From: Myxococcota bacterium
GTDB lineage: Bacteria > Myxococcota_A > UBA796 > JAFGLY01
NCBI GenBank assembly: GCA_024276675.1
Contig: JAJRWT010000027.1
Location: 372,001-436,000 of the forward strand
DNA: 64,000 bases
Reading direction: 5' to 3'
Part shown: positions 19,850-27,986 of the stretch, piece after piece
How positions within the stretch are numbered: position 1 is the stretch's first letter
How the letters are laid out: each line of letters begins with the position of its first letter
Notes under the pieces: generated by a model
Seen by the model: the letters and a program-made list of their open reading frames with translations, nothing else
What the model was told of the DNA's origin: nothing
Databases searched by the model: none
Translations under genes and position numbers: made by a program

Positions 19850-20017
19850 TAGTTCCCATCCGGAAAAGGCGGACCGAGCCGGGGCGAGTCGCTTTCGAGC
19901 CAGGCGCATCCTGCGTAACCCGCCGGAATAGCAGCACTATTTCAAGTGGTTGCGCGGATGTGCCTGGCGAAGGAATGGGCCGCTCCGGCGATGGGAGCCA
20001 TTTCCGGATGGGAACTA
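19850..20017. repeat. Inverted repeat, 21-bp arms (19850-19870 and 19997-20017)
   Basis: tagttcccatccggaaaaggc vs gccatttccggatgggaacta: 20/21 complementary. Confidence 0.8.
19962..20016. repeat. Dispersed intergenic repeat, copy B (55 bp)
   Basis: gcctggcgaaggaatgggccgctccggcgatgggagccatttccggatgggaact; two mismatches to 12054-12108. Confidence 0.85.
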
Positions 20018-20066
20018 TCTATTGGAGAGGCCATCGCCCCCGGTAGCCACAACACAGGAGCCTCCA

Positions 20067-20945
20067 TTGGCCCGCAGTTTCACGGAAGCCTATGAAATCG
20101 GCAACGCAATAAACCGCGGCCTGTGGGCCTTGAAGACCGCTCCCATCGTCTTGCTGGCGGGAGCCGTGCTGGATCAATGCTCCCAGGGCTGCGGCAGCAA
20201 CATGGGCAATATCACCAGCCGCTCCGACTCTCCCGCCTGGACCGGCGACTGGTCCGAAAGCCTGGAACGACTCGACAGCTACGCGGGACCGGGCCTGCTC
20301 CTGGTCATTCTGCTGGCTGCACTCTGCGTGATGTTCGCCCTCGTGTTGCTCTTTTTCGTACGCTGCTGGATCCAGTCCGGCTACATCAGGCTCCAGCAGG
20401 AAATCCTCTCCTCGGGGAAGGGCCGCTTCAGTACGCTCCTGGCATCCACCCAGGTCTTCTGGCCCATGGTCAAGTGGAAGACCCTGAAGGGTTTCGTCTT
20501 CTTCGGCACATTGACCATCTCGGCACTTCCTGGCGGGCTCGTGGCCCTCATGGGCTACCCGGGGCATTCGCTCGCGCTCATGGTGGGGGGTGGCTTCCTC
20601 GCGGCGCTCCTGGCGATTCCCGTGGCGATATACGTAGGCCTCGGGCTGTTCTTCGGGGACTGGCTCGTGGCCATAGACGGAGTACGTTCCACCACGGCAT
20701 TGGACAAATCCTGGGAAATGGCCAGGGGCAGGCGCCTGCACCTCTTCCTGTTCTCCTTGACCATGGCGCTGTTCAGCATACTGGGCATGGTGGCGCTCTG
20801 CATCGGAGTGTTCTTCACAAAATCCGTGGCCGACAGCGGCTCCACCGCGGCTTTCCTCCTGCTCACCCGTGACGAAGACCAGCTCTCGCGCTACGCCTGC
20901 CTGCTGAAGGATTCCACGCAGGAACCGTTGGGCTCGGTGGACTGA
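20067..20945 (+). CDS. Hypothetical multi-pass membrane protein
   Basis: TTG start preceded by ACAGGAG; several hydrophobic segments. Confidence 0.72.
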   Translation: MARSFTEAYEIGNAINRGLWALKTAPIVLLAGAVLDQCSQGCGSNMGNITSRSDSPAWTGDWSESLERLDSYAGPGLLLVILLAALCVMFALVLLFFVRCWIQSGYIRLQQEILSSGKGRFSTLLASTQVFWPMVKWKTLKGFVFFGTLTISALPGGLVALMGYPGHSLALMVGGGFLAALLAIPVAIYVGLGLFFGDWLVAIDGVRSTTALDKSWEMARGRRLHLFLFSLTMALFSILGMVALCIGVFFTKSVADSGSTAAFLLLTRDEDQLSRYACLLKDSTQEPLGSVD

Positions 20946-20950
20946 AGATC

Positions 20951-21499
20951 ATGGGGCGCCTCAAGGGCCTGGCAGAGGGCCTGGCCTCCCTGCTGGATGC
21001 CATGGGGATCGTCCTGCCTCCATGGGGATTCCCGCTCCTGGCGCTCATGTTGCTGGCGCTCGTGTTTCCCTTGCTGCGCCGAAACCACCGCACCGGGCGA
21101 GCCCGACGTAGACTGCAGACCGCGCTGTACTCGTCCGCGGCGGAACGCTCCCGCCTGGAAACCGAAGCCCTGGAGCTGGTCCAAGGCAACCCCGTTGGCC
21201 TGGTGGTAGTGGCGGACGAGGCCATTCGGCGCGGCAGAAGGCAGTTGGCCAGGCGAGCCCTGGAGCAGCTCGAGGCCACGGGCAGACGCCTGCACGACAC
21301 GCGCCGCCTGGAACGTGATCTCTACGGCACGCCATGCGCCACTCCGGAAGAAGAGATCCTGGCCATAGAGCACCTGCTGGAAGAGGGCATCCTGGGCAGG
21401 GCCGCGGAGCGGCTGGAGAAAGCCCGCCAACGCTGGCCACACAACCAGGCCCTGGAGTCCATGCAACGAAAACGAAGTCTCGGGGAAAGCCTGCGATGA
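20951..21499 (+). CDS. Hypothetical membrane-anchored protein
   Basis: One N-terminal TM segment then a helical, charged region; close to the upstream gene. Confidence 0.65.
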   Translation: MGRLKGLAEGLASLLDAMGIVLPPWGFPLLALMLLALVFPLLRRNHRTGRARRRLQTALYSSAAERSRLETEALELVQGNPVGLVVVADEAIRRGRRQLARRALEQLEATGRRLHDTRRLERDLYGTPCATPEEEILAIEHLLEEGILGRAAERLEKARQRWPHNQALESMQRKRSLGESLR

Positions 21500-21730
21500 G
21501 CCATCCCCCAACCCGCCGTGGACCATGGGGTAAGAGTGCCCCGGGCATGGGCGGGGCTGCCCCTGCAACTCTGACCCCGGGCTGGATATCATGGAACCGT
21601 TCCCCCCTTCAAACGCAGGAAACTCCCTTTTTCGACCGGTGCTGGTGACCGGCGGCCACAGCGGACATGGCCACGGCACGATACTTGCCTAGAATCATGG
21701 GTCCCCATTGGACTCACAGCGGAGGTAGCC

Positions 21731-22462
21731 ATGTGGCTTCATCTCTTTCCGTTCTCCCTGCCGGCCTTGCTGCTGCTGGCGGGCATGGGCTGCAACGACT
21801 ACAGCTTCGGCAAGGGCGACGGCAACCTGGCTGAAACCGGCTTGTTCACCCCCGGCGACAGCGCCTCGCCGGGCGACTCGGCCGACAATCCCGGCGACAG
21901 CGATGATCCCGGCGATCCCTACGACGAAGACACCGGCGATCCCTCCGGCGATCCCTCCGACGGACCGCCGGGCACCATCCTGGAGGGGGACTGCCCCGAA
22001 GGCACCGTGGCCACCTTCGACAGCGACGAGATCTACGTGCTGTCCTGGGATCCCACCGTGGCCACCGGCGTTCTGAGCACGGACTACTCCGGATGGTACA
22101 ACGTCTACGACTACTCCATAGCCGAATCGGGCTCGTCCCAGACCAACGAATCCGCCTATTTTCGTATCACCAACGCAGCCAGCTCCGAGGGCAAGCCCTA
22201 CTGGTCCAACTGCGAGGACGAGTGGGTCGTGCAGGACGCCGACAATGACGGCTTCCCCAGCGACTCGCGCATCTACATCGGCACCTTCTGGCTGGAGGCC
22301 GGCGCCAACACGCTCTACATGTACCACTACTGCGTTCTGTACAGGGATGGATACTGCCCCGAGTTCCACATCACCGACGACTCATCCAGTACCTGCGACT
22401 CCGATGGCGCCAACTCGGTCCATTTCGAGGGCGAGGGCCTCTGCCTGGTGAGCGCCGACTGA
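21731..22462 (+). CDS. Hypothetical lipoprotein with Gly/Asp/Pro/Ser-rich stalk
   Basis: Lipobox LAGMGC; repeats GDSASPGDSADNPGDSDDPGDP; RBS GGAGG. Confidence 0.78.
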   Translation: MWLHLFPFSLPALLLLAGMGCNDYSFGKGDGNLAETGLFTPGDSASPGDSADNPGDSDDPGDPYDEDTGDPSGDPSDGPPGTILEGDCPEGTVATFDSDEIYVLSWDPTVATGVLSTDYSGWYNVYDYSIAESGSSQTNESAYFRITNAASSEGKPYWSNCEDEWVVQDADNDGFPSDSRIYIGTFWLEAGANTLYMYHYCVLYRDGYCPEFHITDDSSSTCDSDGANSVHFEGEGLCLVSAD

Positions 22463-22526
22463 AAAATCCGCCACCACGAGAAACAGCACCTACAGCTCCA
22501 GCAACGTGAAAAGGTACTCCCCAGGA

Positions 22527-23723
22527 CTAGTCCGTGAAGGGCAGGAAGTCTATGGGCTGGTATTCGCCCTCGCTGATGGTGATGAGACCGTCATCGGCAA
22601 CCGAAAAGGTGATGGCTTCCCCCTGTTGCTCCGATGGCAGGGTCAGGGCGCAGGGCTCCGCCAGGAAGGTGTCCAGCATGGAAGTGCTGGCATCGCGCTC
22701 CCATATGTAGGCGGTGGTGCCGTAGGTGCGTATGACTATGCGATTTCCCAGCAGGCTGAAATCCCCTCCGGTGGTGGCCCCCCCCGAAAGCGGAGAGCTG
22801 GCGAAATCCAGCTCCACCACCAGCTCCAGGGTTGCCCTCTCCGCGTCGTAGTGGGGCGCAGGCTTGCGGTAGATGCCGGCAGAGCCTTCGTAGTCCTTCT
22901 GGACCACGTAGATGTCCTGGTTGGTGGGGTCCACCATGATGGTCTCGGCGTTCAGCGAGCGGCCATCGGGGTAGTCCAGCAGGATGGCGTCACCGCCGAT
23001 GTACTCTTCGACCGGCTCCTGGTCCAGGTCGACGTCGGGCTCGGGAACCCGGTAGACGATGATGTAGTCGCGGTTTTCGCTGTTGTCGCCCACGTCTCCG
23101 ATGAAGAGGTAGTACTCCCCGGTGTCGGGGTCGGGGGCCGTTGCCAGGTCCTCCCAGTCCCCGCCATGGCGCTCCACCAGCTCGTAGCTCCCCAGGTGCC
23201 TTCCGTCGCGAGACATGGCGTAGAGCACTTCCGCGTTGCCGGCATCGTTGTGGACCCAGAGCACGCCTTCGTTCTTGCGGCTTTCCACCACGCCGGAGAT
23301 CTCGATGGCCTCGGAGGTTTCCACGGTTCCCCAGACCTGGGCGGTCCCGGCCGTGGGGCAGTCCTGGGGATGTACGGTCAGCTCCAGTGTGTCGCTGCTC
23401 TGCTGCCCCAGGTCGTCCCACAGCGTGAGGGTGGCCTGAAGCTGCCCGGAGCCCAGGTAGGTATGGGTGACGCTCCTTCCCGTGGCTGCCTGGCCGTCGC
23501 CGAATTCCCAGAGTGCTTCTTCCAGGGTTCCATCGATGCGGGAGCCCGCGGCAGAAAATGCCACGGAAAACGGGATGTTCCCCTCGTAGGCATCGGCCTG
23601 GGCCACGGCCCGCAGCACATGGGAGCGATCCCGGGAAGCGGTGTCGCCCGCAGGGCCGGAGCCGCAGGCTGTTGGCCCCAGCAGTGACAACAGCAGGAAA
23701 CGAGTCCCGGGGAGAGTGTTCAC
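22527..23723 (-). CDS. PKD-domain lipoprotein
   Basis: Signal/lipobox LLGPTACGSG; PKD-like IPFSVAFSAAGS...WEFGDGQAATGRSVTHTYLGSGQLQATLTLWD; C-terminal propeller-like region. Confidence 0.8.
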   Translation of the reverse strand: MNTLPGTRFLLLSLLGPTACGSGPAGDTASRDRSHVLRAVAQADAYEGNIPFSVAFSAAGSRIDGTLEEALWEFGDGQAATGRSVTHTYLGSGQLQATLTLWDDLGQQSSDTLELTVHPQDCPTAGTAQVWGTVETSEAIEISGVVESRKNEGVLWVHNDAGNAEVLYAMSRDGRHLGSYELVERHGGDWEDLATAPDPDTGEYYLFIGDVGDNSENRDYIIVYRVPEPDVDLDQEPVEEYIGGDAILLDYPDGRSLNAETIMVDPTNQDIYVVQKDYEGSAGIYRKPAPHYDAERATLELVVELDFASSPLSGGATTGGDFSLLGNRIVIRTYGTTAYIWERDASTSMLDTFLAEPCALTLPSEQQGEAITFSVADDGLITISEGEYQPIDFLPFTD

Positions 23724-24023
23724 TTCACTGTATCCTTGGTTCAGGTCACTTCTCCAACTCTATCGCCGTACTCCGGAAATCCGCAGACAAATGTCGGTGG
23801 ATACTGGTCAAAATATCGTCGTGGTTCCCCTGGGACGACTACGAATAGAACGCCGTAATATATACATGTATTTCCAGGAGCCGTCGGATGGGCTCACGCC
23901 AGTCGTGAAACCTCGCTCGCCACGCGCCCGGCGCCCCTCGCTACGACATCAGCCAGCAACCTTCGGCTGCCTTCTTCCAGCCAGCCCTGCCCTGACAGCC
24001 AACAACACCCACCCGACACCGAC

Positions 24024-25535
24024 GTGAAGATAATCTACGACCCCTCCCGCTGTGACGCCTGCAAGGTCTGCATCCGGGTCTGTCCCCAGAAGATCCTGGC
24101 ACTGCTGGACGATGCTGTCCACGTCGTGGACCCATCACGCTGCATGGGCTGCTTCGGCTGCGAGGACGAGTGCCACCGCCACGCCATCCGCATCCTCAGG
24201 ACCCACAGCCACAGCCAGGAGCCCCGGGTGGAGCCAAGCCCGCCCATTCCAGCCCCACTGGACGTGCTGGTGGTGGGAGCGGGCCCCGCCGGACTGGGAG
24301 CGGCCATCGCCTGCGCCAGGGCCGGGCTGCGGGTCTGCGTATGCGAGCGCCTGCCCAACCGGCGCATCAGTCACCACATGGACGGCGGCATCCTGTTCAA
24401 CATGCCGGGCCTGGCTCAGCCGAGCTGGGACCAGGACATGCTGGAGATCCCGGACATGGGCATCTCCCTTCCCCTACCCGCCGGAGCGCAGCAGGTGGAC
24501 AGGTTATCCCTCCTGGGGCCTCGAGGCATGGCGACCGACGACAAGTTTCCAAAAGGCGTGAAGCCGGGGCTCATGGTCCCCAAGGACAGCTTCATCCACG
24601 GCCTGGTCGACCTGGCAGAGGAACAGGGCGTGGTTTTCCGCTTCGACAGCAAGGTCGTGGACCTGCTTCGTGAAGGGGACAGCTTCACGGGCGTGCGCCT
24701 GGACGGCGGCGAAAGCATAGCGGCCAGGGTCGTGGTGGCGGCAGATGGCATCCAGGGTAAGATCAGCAGCAAGGCCGGCCTTCCCAACAAGAACGGGATC
24801 ACGGCATACGGCGCTGTGCTCGCCTATGAACTGGACATCCCCACGGAAGGGCTCCACGAGGGCCTGTACTACCTGGTAGGCGACCTGGACCTGGAACCCG
24901 ACAAGCCGGCAGCCATGGCGGGCGTGGACATCTCCGACCGGGTCTACGTGCTGGTGGCCTTGATGCTCCCCAAGAAGTTCTACACCGCTGCCAGGCCGCT
25001 GCATCACTACCTGGACCTCATCCTGGAGCGTGATGAACGTGTCCACGAACTCATAGGCGGGCCTCCGCGGGAAATCCGCCCGCTCATGCTCAACGGCTGC
25101 CGTGTCGTGGTCCGCGAGACCAACAGGGACATCGCCAGGGACGGCCTCGTATCCATCGGAGACGCCTTCGTTTCCGGCGGCGAGCTGGGGAACATGCCAG
25201 CGCTGAGCCACGGCTACCAGGCCGGAGCCGTCGTGGCTCGCGCCATCGCGGCGGGTGACGTGTCGGCCCGCTCCCTGCAGGCCGTGGCGGACTTCATCAC
25301 CGACGACCTGGTCAAGATCACCGACATGAACGGTCGCATGAAGACCCTGCCCATGCGGGCCTCCAACGAGGATCTGGAACTGTTCTTCAAGGTGATGCAG
25401 GACGCCAACTACCCCACCATGCTCTTCGGCTCCCCCAGGCAGCAGGGATGGATGTTCACGCGCCTCCTGGCAAGGCACTGCCTGGACTTCCTCCGCCACC
25501 CCAGGCTCTTCAAGCTCATCTCGGGCAGGACCTGA
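24024..25535 (+). CDS. 2[4Fe-4S] ferredoxin domain fused to geranylgeranyl-reductase/FixC-like flavoprotein
   Basis: CDACKVCIRVCP and CMGCFGCEDECH; VLVVGAGPAGLGAAIACARAGLRVCVCER; GDAFVSGGELGNMPALSHGYQAG. Confidence 0.87.
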   Translation: MKIIYDPSRCDACKVCIRVCPQKILALLDDAVHVVDPSRCMGCFGCEDECHRHAIRILRTHSHSQEPRVEPSPPIPAPLDVLVVGAGPAGLGAAIACARAGLRVCVCERLPNRRISHHMDGGILFNMPGLAQPSWDQDMLEIPDMGISLPLPAGAQQVDRLSLLGPRGMATDDKFPKGVKPGLMVPKDSFIHGLVDLAEEQGVVFRFDSKVVDLLREGDSFTGVRLDGGESIAARVVVAADGIQGKISSKAGLPNKNGITAYGAVLAYELDIPTEGLHEGLYYLVGDLDLEPDKPAAMAGVDISDRVYVLVALMLPKKFYTAARPLHHYLDLILERDERVHELIGGPPREIRPLMLNGCRVVVRETNRDIARDGLVSIGDAFVSGGELGNMPALSHGYQAGAVVARAIAAGDVSARSLQAVADFITDDLVKITDMNGRMKTLPMRASNEDLELFFKVMQDANYPTMLFGSPRQQGWMFTRLLARHCLDFLRHPRLFKLISGRT

Positions 25536-25613
25536 GCGGAGGGCCGCCGAGCAATGGCTGGTTCCCTGTGACAAGCAGTCCGACGATCTGGACACCGACG
25601 CATCGGGTGGGCC

Positions 25614-25877
25614 ATGCGCAAATCGGGCAAGCAGGCCGCACGCATCCGCCAGCACGGCATCCGCGCCACAGCCCAGGTCGAGAGCATCGCCCACACGGGG
25701 GTCCGCATCAACGATGTTCCCCAGATGAAGATCGTCCTGGGCGTTCGCATAGAGGGGCAGTCGCCATATGAAACCAGCACAAAGATGCTGCTCCACCCAT
25801 CCACTGCGGCACAGTCGGCCCCGGGAACATCGCTGCCCGTGCGCGTGGACCCCCAGAACCGGAAAAAATCATCATAG
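25614..25877 (+). CDS. Small conserved-looking protein
   Basis: TGVRINDVPQMKIVLGVRIEGQSPYETSTKMLL...PGTSLPVRVDPQNRKK has the pattern of a recurring small bacterial domain (V-NG-P, PY, PG..L.V..DP). Confidence 0.62.
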   Translation: MRKSGKQAARIRQHGIRATAQVESIAHTGVRINDVPQMKIVLGVRIEGQSPYETSTKMLLHPSTAAQSAPGTSLPVRVDPQNRKKSS

Positions 25878-25905
25878 AGACCGACTGAGGCCAATTCCAG
25901 GGCAG

Positions 25906-27762
25906 CTACCCACCGGCGGAGTGAATGTGCTCCAGCCATGCGTCCAGAAAAATGAGCACCCAGAGCTTGTCGCCAAGGTTTTCGCTGCCGTCGTTGTGTT
26001 TCCTGGCGATGTCCCTCACCACGTCGGGTTTCCACAGGCGCCAACGATTGTCCAGCAGCCTCTCCAGCCTTCGCTGTAGAAAGGGGGCGCCATCGGAGCG
26101 CAGCCAGAGGTGCAGCGGAGAGGGGAAATAGCCCTTGGGCCTGTCCATGACGGCCTTGGGCAGCGAGTCTTTCAAGAGGGCCTGTACCGGCCACTTGGGG
26201 ATGGTTCTACCCATGTGCCGGCGGATCTTCCATGCGCCCGGCAAGGCGTTGAGGTAGGAACTCACCTGCCGGTCCAACATGGGGTAGCGCACCTCGACTC
26301 CGGCGGCGGCCCCCATGCGGTCGGAGCGGGCCACGGTGTCCTGGGGGAGCCAGCCCTGCTGGTAGATTCCCAGGACCGCGTTGACGGGATCGGTGTCCAG
26401 GTTTGCGTAGAGGGGAGCCAGGACCTGGTGCCTGATGTCCGGATACGTGTCGAGGCCGTCCTGGAGCAGATCACGGCGGGCCGCGGGATCGAAGACCTCG
26501 GTGCCGCCAACCCAGTTGGCGGCGCCACGGCTGATGCGTGAACGGGGGGTGCAGGCCACCATGGGAGGCTCGCCCGGCTTCCTGTCCAGTACGAAGGACG
26601 GCAGGAGGCGCCCCCCCCTGCGACCCACGGCTCGGGCCGCCATGGCCACCAGCCCGCCGGCCATGAGTTGATCGCCACCGGCACCGCACAGCACCATGCG
26701 CAGATCTCGGTGCACGCGATCCAGGAGGATGTACTGGGGAATGGCGGCGGGATTGGTGATGGGCTCGCCCATGGCGGCGACGCAGGTGTCCAGGGCGTCG
26801 ACGAATGAGCTTGAGTCCACCCTGACAACCCGGTGCCTGGTGCCCTGCAGGGTGGCGACCCGCGCGGCGAAGGCAGCCTCGTCCACACCCGTGTCTTCGA
26901 AAACGACGTGGTATGTATGCACCGAGTGGCCCGCGGATATCGCGTACTTGGCCAACAGCGAAGAATCCAGGCCACCGGAGAGCAACACGCCCACGGGAGA
27001 TCCTCGTCGGCAGCGGCGTATCACCGCCAATCGCAGCAGCCGGTCCAGTTCCAGGAGGCTTTCACGCCTTGAGGGCATGGGAGCCCCTGGAAAACAGAAG
27101 CGCAGGGCCGCGTGCCGAGAGATGCGGGTTCCCCTGGTGGAGACCTGGAGGACACAGCCGGGAGGCAGGGCCAGGACGTCGCGCAGGAGGGTCCTGGGGG
27201 CATGGACGTACCTGAAAGCCAGGTACTCACAGAGCCCTTCGGGAGCCAGGTCACGTGAGACCCAGGGCAGGGCGGCCAGCGCGGAGGGCAGGGAAGCGAA
27301 GGCAAAGGCGGAGCCGGCGACGGTGTAGTACATGGGGCGAAGCCCCATGCGCCCGCGAGCCAGGGTCAGCAGTTCTTCCTTGCGATCCCAGAGGGCGAAG
27401 CTCCAGGCTCCGTCCAACTGCTCCAGGCAGCCCAGTCCCCGTGATTGCCAGGCTTCGAGCAGGACCTGGGAATCGTCCAGGGCCCGCGGCTCCGGCGAGT
27501 CTTGCGCCCTGGGTTGCCGGGCCAGGCCCATGTGATCGTAGAGCCTTCCATCCAGGCACAGCACGAAACGTTCGTTCACCAGCGGCTGCGGGACGCCATG
27601 GGGAACCACCGCGTTGCCCCGGTGGACCATGAGTGCAGCCCCCTGGTGGAAGGTCCCCGAATCATCAGCCCCCCTCAGTGCGAGGATCCGGGAGATGCGC
27701 TCCCCCTCCGCTGCCGGAGGGCTCTTGCCATCGAATCGAACGATACCGCCAATACCGGACAT
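25906..27762 (-). CDS. Asparagine-synthetase-like protein (degenerate glutaminase N-terminus, intact PP-loop)
   Basis: MSGIGGIVRFDG start at 27762; VGVLLSGGLDSSLLA PP-loop; RMGLRPMYY; EVRYPMLDRQ. Confidence 0.9.
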   Translation of the reverse strand: MSGIGGIVRFDGKSPPAAEGERISRILALRGADDSGTFHQGAALMVHRGNAVVPHGVPQPLVNERFVLCLDGRLYDHMGLARQPRAQDSPEPRALDDSQVLLEAWQSRGLGCLEQLDGAWSFALWDRKEELLTLARGRMGLRPMYYTVAGSAFAFASLPSALAALPWVSRDLAPEGLCEYLAFRYVHAPRTLLRDVLALPPGCVLQVSTRGTRISRHAALRFCFPGAPMPSRRESLLELDRLLRLAVIRRCRRGSPVGVLLSGGLDSSLLAKYAISAGHSVHTYHVVFEDTGVDEAAFAARVATLQGTRHRVVRVDSSSFVDALDTCVAAMGEPITNPAAIPQYILLDRVHRDLRMVLCGAGGDQLMAGGLVAMAARAVGRRGGRLLPSFVLDRKPGEPPMVACTPRSRISRGAANWVGGTEVFDPAARRDLLQDGLDTYPDIRHQVLAPLYANLDTDPVNAVLGIYQQGWLPQDTVARSDRMGAAAGVEVRYPMLDRQVSSYLNALPGAWKIRRHMGRTIPKWPVQALLKDSLPKAVMDRPKGYFPSPLHLWLRSDGAPFLQRRLERLLDNRWRLWKPDVVRDIARKHNDGSENLGDKLWVLIFLDAWLEHIHSAGG

Positions 27763-27986
27763 GAAGACCTCTTGCCCGGGCCATCGAGCCCGGGGTGGCT
27801 CGTACATGACCGTAGTGTATCATCATGGCGAAACCGCGCACCAGGATGGCTGCCGTGCCCCAACTCCGGGAGCCCGTTTCGCACGATCTCCCATTCGGCA
27901 ACCGTTGGCGGGATTGGCATGGCCTTTCGGCCCCCATGATCCTCCAGGGGCCACGAGTGTTTCACGCGCCCGCAGAAGGAGAGAGA

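Noticed and set aside
9787-19950. Short match caagtggttg(a/c)gcg at about 9788 and 19941
   Set aside because: About 14 bp with one mismatch and different contexts; too short to separate from chance in this sequence.
22506-23687. 393-aa plus-strand ORF
   Set aside because: Opposite the PKD lipoprotein, which has a signal peptide and domain motifs; plus frame looks like shadow.
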